A DNA stretch of 7,240 nt from Chloroflexota bacterium. GTDB lineage: Bacteria; Desulfobacterota; Desulfuromonadia; Desulfuromonadales; Geopsychrobacteraceae. The stretch lies in assembly GCA_015222355.1 (NCBI GenBank), contig JADFVC010000099.1, positions 1 through 7,240 on the forward strand, written 5' to 3'. Numbering within the stretch: the stretch's first letter is position 1; every line of letters begins with the position of its first letter. Position numbers and translations under genes: made by a program. This document shows, piece by piece, positions 1 to 6,003 of the stretch. The notes below the pieces were generated by a model. It was not told where the DNA came from. It searched no databases and saw only the letters and a list, made by a program, of their open reading frames with translations.

Positions 1-1037
1 CAGCCGCACATGGCCAGCAAAAGCGGAGTAAGATTCAGCGACTTGTCTCGGGAAGGACGCCGGGGACAGCGTTTCAGGTCTTCGTAGAGCAGGTAGTAGT
101 AGAACAGAGAGAAGGGCGTCAACAGCAGGGAGAGGACAAGATTGATGGAGCTGCCAATCGCCGGAATCCGACCCGCCAGGTTTGAAATTGTCAGGGTGAT
201 CAGCATTAACAGCATAAACCGGCCGAAAACCGGCCACCAATAATCCCGTACCAGTTGTCGGCTTTTTTCCAGGGCCTTAAGGCCACCAACCCTCTCTTCG
301 GCCAGCACATACTGGCAGAAGAGGAACCAGATCGTGAAGATAGCTCCCGGGATGATCAACAGGAGGGATCCGCCACCAATCAGTAAAAAACACAGCAGGA
401 GCAGCCCGGCGAAGTTCCAGAGGTACTGCCAGCCGAGTGCCAGTGCCGTTTTGACGCCGAGACTTGAATCGACGATGTAGTGAAACATGCTGGCGGTGAT
501 CCAGGCGCTGCCGATGACGGCATAGCTGATCCCGAGCAACAGGCAGCTCCAGATCAGCCATGGGTGGTTCATGATCATCTTGGGAGCGGTCAGGACGGCA
601 AGTGCCAGCGGTGCAAAAATCAGCAGGAAGCAGAGCAGGTAGAGCCCCAGCAGGCCCCAGCCACGTTGCCAAAAAAGTTCCCAGCTGTCAGTCAGGAGTT
701 TCCCGGTGCTGATCAGTTTTCTCGGGGCGGTGGCTTCGGGCCCAGGGTCAGCCTGGTTTTGGTTCAGGTGGAAGTTTCGTTGGCAGCGACGACAGGTCAA
801 TGTTGCGTGGTTGCCCGGTAACCGTTTTGTCGGCAGCTCGCGCGGCAGGCTGCAATGCGGGCAGTTGATGCTGCGGGTTGTGGTTTTCGCGGCATTCTGG
901 TGGGGGAGGTAGCCAGCCGGGTCAAAGCTAAAAGTTTGTCGGCATTGCGGACAGCGCGTCCTGACTTTGTGTGCCGGAAGTTTTTCCTGCGGCATGTTGC
1001 GCTTGGTCCCGCAATGGGGACAGCTGATTGTCGGCAT
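1..1037 (-). CDS. Double zinc-ribbon multi-pass membrane protein (3' end cut by window)
   Basis: Reading from an ATG at 1037 the frame stays open for 345 codons to the window edge, so the C-terminus is missing. Residues 1-90 hold two zinc ribbons of the MJ0042 style: C6-x2-C9 with C29-x2-C32, and C59-x2-C62 with C82-x2-C85. After a polar linker (about 91-125) come roughly five or six hydrophobic segments, near 127-149, 160-183, 208-247 (probably two), 271-287 and 297-318. The stretch around 229-275 (IIPGAIFTIW, then VLAEE, then LEKSRQLVRDYWWPVF) resembles the membrane domain shared by UPF0259/DUF975 and GDPD-type proteins. That family call is from memory of the motif. An AGGA lies about 7 nt before the ATG. 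It sits 33 nt downstream of the SEL1-repeat gene on the same strand, so the two are probably co-transcribed. No enzymatic residues are visible. The role is unknown: perhaps a membrane sensor or stress protein whose cytoplasmic zinc domain binds a partner. Confidence 0.85.
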   Translation of the reverse strand, partial: MPTISCPHCGTKRNMPQEKLPAHKVRTRCPQCRQTFSFDPAGYLPHQNAAKTTTRSINCPHCSLPRELPTKRLPGNHATLTCRRCQRNFHLNQNQADPGPEATAPRKLISTGKLLTDSWELFWQRGWGLLGLYLLCFLLIFAPLALAVLTAPKMIMNHPWLIWSCLLLGISYAVIGSAWITASMFHYIVDSSLGVKTALALGWQYLWNFAGLLLLCFLLIGGGSLLLIIPGAIFTIWFLFCQYVLAEERVGGLKALEKSRQLVRDYWWPVFGRFMLLMLITLTISNLAGRIPAIGSSINLVLSLLLTPFSLFYYYLLYEDLKRCPRRPSRDKSLNLTPLLLAMCG

Positions 1038-1070
1038 GCTGTATCCTGTCGTGCTGGCGGGAAATGCCGG

Positions 1071-2168
1071 TTAGAGCGATTCCCAGAATTCGGCAGCTTC
1101 TTTCCAGCGCAGGGCTTCATCGATGTCCTGCGGGACTCCTTTGCCGGTTGAGTACATGACGCCGAGACAGTACTGCGCCTTGGTATGCCCCTGATCGGCA
1201 GCGCTGATCAGCCATTTTTTTCCTTCGAGAGTGTCTCGTTTGACCCCTTTGCCATTCAGATACATAACCCCCAGATTGTACTGGGCATCAGCATTGTCAG
1301 CCTTGGCGGCTTCGAGCCACCAGTGATAGGCAAGTTGCAGATCCACTGCGGTGCCGATTCCCTTGGCAAAATGGTGAGCAACTGCCACCTGTGCCCGCAG
1401 GTGCCCACGGGTGGCTGCCTGGCGCAGCAAAACCACTGCAGAGGCCGGATCGCGAACCTCTTCACTGCCTGCGCTGAGGAGCTTACCGAGGCTGTAGATC
1501 GCATCCAGATAATTCTGTTCGGCAGCCTTTTGTAGCCAGATTCTAGCTTCAGTGCTGTTTTGCAGAACTCCGGTGCCCCTTACGTACATCATCCCCAAAA
1601 GGTACTGGGCCGTGGGAAGTCCCTGTTCAGCGGCTTGGCGCAACCATTGCCGGGCCTTGGCGTAATTCTTCTTGACCCCCTTGCCGACCAGGTACATATG
1701 ACCGAGGGTAAACTGGACCTTGGGGTTGCCCTGTTCCGCAGCGAGCCCCCACCAGCGGCGTGCTTCGAGGAAATCTTTCGGGACGCCATGCCCCTTGGCG
1801 TACATCAATCCCAGATTATACTGGGCATCGGAAAAATTCTGCTCGACAGCCAGGCGGAGCCATTTTAATGCTTCATCGTAATCGGCGGGGACACCGTGTC
1901 CCTTAATGTAGGCCTGACCGAGCATATTCTGCGCTCTGGCGTAGCCGAGCTCTGCGGCCTGGCGATAGTATTTGACGGCTTCGACCGGATTCTGCGTCAC
2001 CCCTTTGCCGGTGTCGTGCATCCGGCCGAGCATGAAAATTGCCCGAGGATACTTCCCTTGTGCCGCCAGTTGAAACCGTTTGAGCGCCTCGGCATAAGAT
2101 CTCACCACCCCTTTGCCATGATAGTAATTCATGCCCAATCGGTAGTGTGATTCTGCCAGTCCCGTCAT
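1071..2168 (-). CDS. SEL1-like repeat protein, ten repeats
   Basis: The 365-residue protein is a short MTGLA leader plus exactly ten 36-residue SEL1 repeats, starting at residues 6, 42, 78, 114, 150, 186, 222, 258, 294 and 330. The consensus is visible in most units: AQYxLGxMYxxGxGV, then a basic or acidic turn, then EAxxWLxxAAEQG. Repeats 7 and 8 are degenerate: GxGV becomes GSEEV in 7 and GIGTA in 8. Repeat 10 is altered at its end (DEALRWKEAAEFWESL). SEL1 repeats form alpha/alpha solenoids that scaffold protein-protein contacts. There is no signal peptide or membrane segment, so a cytoplasmic location is inferred, unlike many secreted SEL1 proteins. A GAGGGG ribosome site lies about 8 nt before the ATG at 2168, which supports this start. 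It is the first gene of a probable operon with the zinc-ribbon membrane protein and is divergent from cheV. The binding partner is unknown; the downstream membrane protein is the obvious candidate. Confidence 0.93.
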   Translation of the reverse strand: MTGLAESHYRLGMNYYHGKGVVRSYAEALKRFQLAAQGKYPRAIFMLGRMHDTGKGVTQNPVEAVKYYRQAAELGYARAQNMLGQAYIKGHGVPADYDEALKWLRLAVEQNFSDAQYNLGLMYAKGHGVPKDFLEARRWWGLAAEQGNPKVQFTLGHMYLVGKGVKKNYAKARQWLRQAAEQGLPTAQYLLGMMYVRGTGVLQNSTEARIWLQKAAEQNYLDAIYSLGKLLSAGSEEVRDPASAVVLLRQAATRGHLRAQVAVAHHFAKGIGTAVDLQLAYHWWLEAAKADNADAQYNLGVMYLNGKGVKRDTLEGKKWLISAADQGHTKAQYCLGVMYSTGKGVPQDIDEALRWKEAAEFWESL

Positions 2169-2257
2169 GCTTGAATCCCCTCTTGCATGTGAGCTTTTTG
2201 CAAGCAGTCAGTCGTGAAATTTTTATTGCCCATCTTTATGCATCTTCATAACGCGCC

Positions 2258-2286
2258 AGTATACACGAGAATTTCCCTCGGGTGCA
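2258..2286 (-). promoter_or_regulatory. Candidate promoter for the SEL1/zinc-ribbon operon
   Basis: On the minus strand a TATACT (plus positions 2258-2263, five of six matches to TATAAT) follows a weak TGCACC (2281-2286, three of six matches to TTGACA) at a 17-nt spacing. It would start transcripts about 80-85 nt before the SEL1 ATG. The -10 is good and the -35 poor, so this is only a candidate. Confidence 0.3.
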
Positions 2287-2320
2287 GCAAGAAAAGCGGA
2301 AGAAATGGAGTAAATGTTAA

Positions 2321-2349
2321 TTGACTCAATCTGGTTAAGGTGTTCAAAT
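2321..2349 (+). promoter_or_regulatory. Candidate sigma-70 promoter for cheV
   Basis: TTGACT at 2321-2326 (five of six matches to TTGACA) is followed after exactly 17 nt by TCAAAT at 2344-2349 (four of six matches to TATAAT). The predicted start is near 2356, giving a leader of about 35 nt before the cheV ATG. I saw no sigma-54 -24/-12 motif here. Confidence 0.45.
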
Positions 2350-2390
2350 AAAGAGCGCCATTGTGCCTATATATTAAAAAAGGACGGGTT

Positions 2391-3365
2391 ATGACTGAAT
2401 TGAGTAAGCAGGAAATTCTACTTGAAACCGGTACCAACGAGATGGAGATCATCGAGTTTTATCTTGCGACACAGTCTTTTGGTCTCAATGTTCAAAAACT
2501 GAAAGAGATTATTTCTTACAACGAAGAGGCTATCACTGTGGTTCCCGGGAGCTCCCCCGGGATGCTCGGGACTTTGTTGTTGCGTGGCAGCACCATCCCT
2601 CTGATCGATCTGAAGTCACATCTTGTCCTGAAGGAAGCAGACCTTGACGAGGATGTGCGCCGCGTGGTGCTGATCTGCGAATTCAATAATCGGGTCAACG
2701 GTTTCAAGGTTGATGGGGTCAATATGATTCACCGGGTTTCCTGGAGTGATGTTCAACCGATGGCGCCCTTTATCGACCAGTATCAGCCCAGGTTTACCGG
2801 CAGCATCAATATCGAAGGGCGGGAGATTCTGATTGTCGATCTGGAGCACATCATCGCTGAGTTTGACCCGGAAGCGGACCTGGATTTCGAGGCGGAACTC
2901 CACGCTGGGCAGATGTTGGAAAAAGTGCCGCACCGCCGGCAAAAAATGAAGTTGATGCTGGCTGAGGATTCCTCACTGATTCGTGCCGGGATCGCCCGGG
3001 TTTTGAACGGTGCCGGCTATTGCGATCTGATCACTTTTATTGACGGAGAAGACTGTTACAAAAGAATCCTGCAGTTAAAGAAGGAGGCTCAGGAGGCCAA
3101 TGAAAGCGTGCTCAAATATTTGAATCTGTTGATTACCGATATTGAGATGCCGAAGATGGATGGTTTGACCCTCTGTAAGAAAATCAAGGATGACCCGGTC
3201 CTCAGGGAGGTTAAAGTCATCCTGTTCTCTTCCCTGATTAATGAGCAGATGGCGGTCAAGTGTGATTCGGTCGGTGCCGACGGCTACGCCACCAAGCCGC
3301 AGATTCCTTATCTGGTCCAGATGATGGACAAGCACCTCGGAATTGCGGGAGCTGATGTCAGCTAA
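2391..3365 (+). CDS. cheV: Chemotaxis coupling protein CheV (CheW domain + receiver domain)
   Basis: This 324-residue protein couples chemoreceptors to the CheA kinase and can itself be phosphorylated. Residues about 1-160 are a CheW-like domain beginning with the CheV signature ILLETGTNEMEIIEF (9-23). Residues about 186-316 are a receiver domain with the acidic pair E192-D193, the phospho-acceptor D250 in LLITDIEMPKMDG, S280/S281 at the switch Ser/Thr position, and K302 in the TKP motif. The set is complete apart from the common E for D change at the first acidic position. The frame is open back to a TTG at 2361, but the ATG at 2391 is preferred: AGGA lies 6 nt before it and the homologous sequence starts there. 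Length is normal for the family. No other che or flagellar gene is in the window. It is transcribed divergently from the SEL1 gene and convergently with trpB, so it is probably monocistronic. The cytoplasmic, receptor-array role follows from the family. Confidence 0.95.
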   Translation: MTELSKQEILLETGTNEMEIIEFYLATQSFGLNVQKLKEIISYNEEAITVVPGSSPGMLGTLLLRGSTIPLIDLKSHLVLKEADLDEDVRRVVLICEFNNRVNGFKVDGVNMIHRVSWSDVQPMAPFIDQYQPRFTGSINIEGREILIVDLEHIIAEFDPEADLDFEAELHAGQMLEKVPHRRQKMKLMLAEDSSLIRAGIARVLNGAGYCDLITFIDGEDCYKRILQLKKEAQEANESVLKYLNLLITDIEMPKMDGLTLCKKIKDDPVLREVKVILFSSLINEQMAVKCDSVGADGYATKPQIPYLVQMMDKHLGIAGADVS

Positions 3366-3409
3366 ACGTTGATGGCGTCGCAAAAAGTCGGAAAATGCCT
3401 TTTTCTGTC

Positions 3410-3457
3410 ATTCCCGCCTGCGCGGAAGGGCCCCTCAATATGGTCCCCGGTGGGAAT
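3410..3457. repeat. Short imperfect inverted repeat, probable dispersed-repeat remnant
   Basis: ATTCCCGCC at 3410-3418 pairs with GGTGGGAAT at 3449-3457, with one G.T wobble, around a 30-nt middle. Just before it, GATGGCGTCGCAAAAAGTC (3371-3389) resembles a short sequence I recall as dispersed in intergenic regions of Desulfuromonadales genomes; that resemblance is not checked. The weak AAAAAG/CTTTTT pairing at 3382-3404 is not a convincing terminator. Confidence 0.4.
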
Positions 3458-3463
3458 TATTCC

Positions 3464-3507
3464 GGGGACATCATACTATTTATCAGCTTGAATGGTATGA
3501 TGTCCCC
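3464..3507. repeat. REP/RAYT-type palindrome between convergent genes
   Basis: The arms GGGGACATCATACTA (3464-3478) and TGGTATGATGTCCCC (3493-3507) match over 15 positions with one T.G wobble. Pairing can continue inward (T-A, T-A, T.G, A-T), leaving a six-base loop at 3483-3488 and a hairpin of about 19 bp. The GGGGACAxCATACT arm is the type of palindrome I associate with REP elements mobilised by REP-associated tyrosine (Y1) transposases; no transposase gene is in the window. Lying between the converging 3' ends of cheV and trpB, it could also stop transcription from either side, but neither flank has a proper T-run. Confidence 0.65.
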
Positions 3508-3555
3508 CTATTTTCCTTCCCCAGCCGTGCTGCACCCTGACCCGCCCTTTTCCTG

Positions 3556-4755
3556 TTATAGCGACAGGCGCTCCGCCACGAAATCGACATCCTTGTCGCC
3601 GCGGCCCGACAGATTGATCAGGATGGTTTCTTGCGGCGACATGGTTTGCGCCAGTTTCATAGCGTAGGCCACCGCGTGAGCGGTTTCCAGCGCCGGGATA
3701 ATGCCTTCCATGCGGGAGAGGGTCATGAATGCGTCCAGGCATTCGCGGTCATCAATCGTCTGGTAGCTGACCCTCTTAATATCTTTCAGATAACAATGCT
3801 GCGGTCCGACGCCCGGATAATCCAGGCCGGATGCGATAGAATACACCGGCAGGGGGTTGCCCTCCTTATCCTGCAGATTATAACATTCGAAACCGTGCAG
3901 AGTCCCTTTCGTTCCCAGGGTCAGGGTGGCAGCATGGTCCGGTGTGTCGAGTCCTTTTCCTGCGGGTTCCACGCCGATCAATTTGACGCTCTCATCGCCA
4001 AGAAAGGCGGTGAAAATACCGATGGCATTTGATCCGCCACCGACGCAGGCCATGACCACATCGGGCAGTGCATTCTCTTTGGCCAGAAACTGTTCGCGTG
4101 CCTCGTAACCCACAATCTGCTGAAAATCACGAACCATTTTGGGGAAGGGGTGAGGCCCGACCACCGAGCCGATCGCGTACAGAAAGTTGACCGGATCCTT
4201 CAGGTACTCCTCGAAAGCACTGTCGACGGCATCCTTGAGCGTGCGGGTGCCCCGTGAGACCGGAACCAGCTTGCAGCCGAGGATTTTCATCTTGGTGACA
4301 TTGGGGTGCTCCTTTTCGATGTCGATTTCCCCCATGTGAATTTCGCAGTCGATGCCGATCAGTGCACAGGCTGTTGCCAGAGCAACCCCATGCTGGCCTG
4401 CGCCGGTTTCCGCGATGACCTTGGTTTTACCCATATGCTTGGCCAGCAATGCCTCGCCGAGACAGTGGTTGATTTTGTGGGCGCCCGTGTGATTTAAATC
4501 TTCACGTTTCAGAAAAATACGTGCGCCACCCAGTTGTTCGCTCAAGCGCTTTGCGTAATAAATGGGGCTTGGGCGGCCGACATAGTCGGCATACAGGTCC
4601 TGCAGCGTTTTCTGGAATGCCTCTGTCTGTCTCACCTGCTCGTAAGCATCACTGATGTCATCCATGATGACTTTCAACTCGGGCGGGATGATTTGACCGC
4701 CGTATTCGCCGAAGTATCCTTTTTTGTCTGGCATTTCAAGGAATTGCGTTGTCAT
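3556..4755 (-). CDS. trpB: Tryptophan synthase beta chain
   Basis: This 399-residue PLP enzyme condenses indole with L-serine to give L-tryptophan, in the cytoplasm. Visible motifs: [15 protein letters not shown] with the PLP-binding lysine K94, ETGAGQHG with catalytic E116, TLKDA at 172-176, the phosphate-binding GGGSNAIG at 239-246, [12 protein letters not shown] with D312, [12 protein letters not shown] with E357, and SGRGDKD with S383 near the pyridine nitrogen. It is therefore of the TrpB1 type and full length. The N-terminus ([19 protein letters not shown]) and the segment [20 protein letters not shown] differ from the enteric sequence (there RQSPNVFRMRLMGAEVIPV), suggesting a separate TrpB1 subgroup. 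A strong GGAGG lies 8 nt before the ATG at 4755. No trpA or other trp gene is adjacent, so this may be a second, stand-alone copy or part of a scattered pathway. The 3' end faces the cheV 3' end across the palindrome. Confidence 0.96.
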   Translation of the reverse strand: MTTQFLEMPDKKGYFGEYGGQIIPPELKVIMDDISDAYEQVRQTEAFQKTLQDLYADYVGRPSPIYYAKRLSEQLGGARIFLKREDLNHTGAHKINHCLGEALLAKHMGKTKVIAETGAGQHGVALATACALIGIDCEIHMGEIDIEKEHPNVTKMKILGCKLVPVSRGTRTLKDAVDSAFEEYLKDPVNFLYAIGSVVGPHPFPKMVRDFQQIVGYEAREQFLAKENALPDVVMACVGGGSNAIGIFTAFLGDESVKLIGVEPAGKGLDTPDHAATLTLGTKGTLHGFECYNLQDKEGNPLPVYSIASGLDYPGVGPQHCYLKDIKRVSYQTIDDRECLDAFMTLSRMEGIIPALETAHAVAYAMKLAQTMSPQETILINLSGRGDKDVDFVAERLSL

Positions 4756-4824
4756 GTTTTTTGTCCTCCAGTGTCGATATATTAAAAGTCTTTGTTTCGA
4801 TTTGCTCCCGGATGCTGCGGTGGC

Positions 4825-4908
4825 TCATCCAAACAAGGGTTTCAAGAAAGGCTGCCGGATTGCTGCCAGCCAACCCAGGAATTTTCTTTTGGAAGAACTT
4901 TGTCTCAC
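4825..4908 (-). CDS. Possible 27-residue leader ORF upstream of trpB
   Basis: A GTG at 4908 preceded by CGGAG and a run of seven T opens a frame of 27 codons ending in TGA at 4825-4827, 69 nt before the trpB start. The predicted peptide is basic and hydrophobic (core KRKFLGWLAAIRQPFLKPLF) and holds a single Trp at residue 13. A leader peptide that senses tryptophan normally has tandem Trp codons, and I see no terminator hairpin with a T-run between this ORF and trpB, so attenuation is not shown. A hairpin of about 7 bp with one mismatch lies inside it (GGCTGGC / GGCAGCC). It could be a translated leader, an unannotated small protein, or chance. Confidence 0.25.
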   Translation of the reverse strand: MRQSSSKRKFLGWLAAIRQPFLKPLFG

Positions 4909-5007
4909 AAAAAAACTCCGGACAAGCGTCAGATTGTCATATTTAGTCACTATTTAGACTGAAATGTTGAATTCCATGCTGCTTGTTGTGTGTCGTTGAT
5001 CCGTTTT

Positions 5008-5640
5008 CTAACGTGTCACCGGCCTGGCGCTGGCCACGATAACCGATACTCCCAGAAAAACCGGCGTATAGCCCAGCGTCAGGATAAGGCTCCCGGCGAC
5101 CAGAGGGAATAATGCCGTAGTCAGGCTGGTTGCGCCAACGATGCCTTGGTAAAGGGCCCGGTTCGTGTCGGTGGTGATCTCGATCAAGCGGCCGCTGAAG
5201 GCAGTTTTTCTTGCCGAAAGGCTCATGCCCATCAGGAAAAAAACCACCAGAAACACGGGTCAGGGTGTCCCGGCCAGTACAAGCGTCAAAATCGATAGTA
5301 AAATTCCGCAGATTATACACGCACGGATGACTCCGCGAAACCCGAATCTGCCCACCAGTTTCGCCCACAGGATATTCGATGCGACCATGCCGACAATCTG
5401 GACCAGCAGGTATGTGCCGACCTGCTCCCCGGTGAGCTCATAATGGTGACTTGCGTAGGCGACATAGAAAGGTATGAGCGTAAGGCCGAAGCCGCTGAGA
5501 TTTACTAGCAGGATGTAGCGCCGCAGTTGAAGATCCTCGCACAGATGCCGGGGGATGGCGCGGAGCACCGCACTGAAGGAAAGAGTGTTGTCCGACGGTT
5601 TGATGTCCGGTTCGCTGATGGTCCAGAAACCGAACGATGT
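5008..5640 (-). pseudogene. MFS transporter remnant (C-terminal half, in-frame stop)
   Basis: From about 5640 down to the TAG at 5008-5010 one minus-strand frame encodes the second half of a major-facilitator permease. It begins at the end of the central loop (FGFWTISEPDIKPSD) and continues with LRRYILLVNLSGFGLTLIPFY as TM7, an EQVGTYLLVQIVGMVASN segment, the loop LVGRFGFRG, and further helices to GYTPVFLGVSVIV near the end. The frame is broken by a TGA at 5260-5262 (context LAGTP-stop-PVFLVVFF), and homology resumes without shift at the next codon. The N-terminal half (TM1-6) and its start codon are missing; the sequence there changes to a transposase-like fragment in another frame. With two independent lesions it is almost certainly non-functional. 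The substrate cannot be told. Selenocysteine readthrough was considered and judged unlikely. Confidence 0.85.
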
Positions 5641-5743
5641 CAATAACCAGGGCATCTGCCCCGGCCACGAGCATGATCTGGGCGGTGCCGTAAACAAACG
5701 ACTTGAATCGTTCGACGTTGTTCAGTAGAGTCTTGATCGGCAT
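5636..5743 (-). mobile_element. N-terminal fragment of an ISL3-family transposase
   Basis: An ATG at 5743, with GGAAGAGG just upstream, opens a frame whose first ~36 codons (MPIKTLLNNVERFKSFVYG, then ALVIDI) resemble the N-terminus of ISL3-type transposases: the family pattern as I recall it is M-P-x-K-T-x-L-N-x-V, then F-V-Y, then ALEVEV-like before the zinc-binding cysteines. Right after this the homology stops and MFS sequence begins in a different frame, so nearly all of the transposase, including its CxxC motifs and catalytic DDE residues, is gone. The reading frame runs on as nonsense to 5438. An IS inserted in or near the MFS gene, followed by a deletion, explains the join. I could not identify terminal inverted repeats or a target duplication. 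The family call rests on memory of the motif. Confidence 0.6.
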
Positions 5744-5806
5744 GGTTCCTCTTCCCTGGTATGGATGTTTTCTCGCAAAAATCACCCTGATCCCAAGGGG
5801 GAAGCA

Positions 5807-5872
5807 ATGCATTCTGCGGAAGAGGTGAAATTGTTTACCAGCGGTGCCGCGCGATACCTGATTGAATGCTGA
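5807..5872 (+). CDS. Possible very small ORF (21 aa) upstream of the amidohydrolase
   Basis: An ATG at 5807 has a strong AAGGGGGA site 5-6 nt upstream, opens 21 codons (MHSAEEVKLFTSGAARYLIE then C) and ends in TGA at 5870-5872. It overlaps the next small ORF by 7 nt. The good ribosome site and the coupled stop/start suggest translation, but the peptide matches nothing I know. It may be the first part of a gene split from the following ORF by a frameshift, since both lie in one collinear block in front of the amidohydrolase. Confidence 0.3.
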   Translation: MHSAEEVKLFTSGAARYLIEC

Positions 5873-6000
5873 TCTCGCTCCCCCAGACATTACAGGATAT
5901 GCCCAGCATTGATGAGCATTCGATGCTGCCGTTGGTGGTTCGTTTCGGAACCGCTCGTCTTATTCTTATTAATAACCATTATGTGCTCAAGGTCCTGTAA
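5866..6000 (+). CDS. Small hypothetical protein (44 aa) coupled to the amidohydrolase
   Basis: ATG at 5866 to TAA at 5998-6000 gives 44 residues. The polar N-terminal part contains LPQTLQDMPSIDEHSM, and the C-terminal part is strand-like and basic-hydrophobic (PLVVRFGTARLILINNHYVL). The start overlaps the stop of the 21-codon ORF, and the stop is only 3 nt before the amidohydrolase ATG, an arrangement typical of translational coupling. The amidohydrolase itself has only a weak ribosome site (AAGG about 10 nt away), which fits coupling. I do not recognise the family. It may be the continuation of the upstream small ORF across a frameshift. Confidence 0.4.
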   Translation: MLISLPQTLQDMPSIDEHSMLPLVVRFGTARLILINNHYVLKVL

Positions 6001-6003
6001 TTC

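Noticed and set aside
277..672. 131-codon minus-strand frame rich in Arg, Pro and His
   Set aside because: It is a shadow of the zinc-ribbon membrane protein, whose real frame is open from 1037 to the window edge with clear CxxC motifs and membrane helices.
2361..2390. Upstream TTG start for cheV, adding ten residues
   Set aside because: It has no ribosome site, and the ATG at 2391 has AGGA at 6 nt and fits the family N-terminus.
3382..3404. AAAAAG/CTTTTT pairing as the cheV terminator
   Set aside because: The stem is short, AT-only apart from one pair, and has an 11-base loop, so it is unlikely to be stable.
3395..3667. 90-codon plus-strand frame after cheV
   Set aside because: It runs through the palindrome and antisense to the trpB 3' end; composition and context show no coding signal.
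4756..4960. T-box or trp attenuator in front of trpB
   Set aside because: No T-box core sequence, no tandem Trp codons, and no GC hairpin with a T-run between the candidate leader ORF and trpB.
5260..5262. TGA as a selenocysteine codon
   Set aside because: MFS permeases are not selenoproteins, no clear SECIS-like hairpin is seen right after the TGA, and the gene is already broken at its N-terminus.
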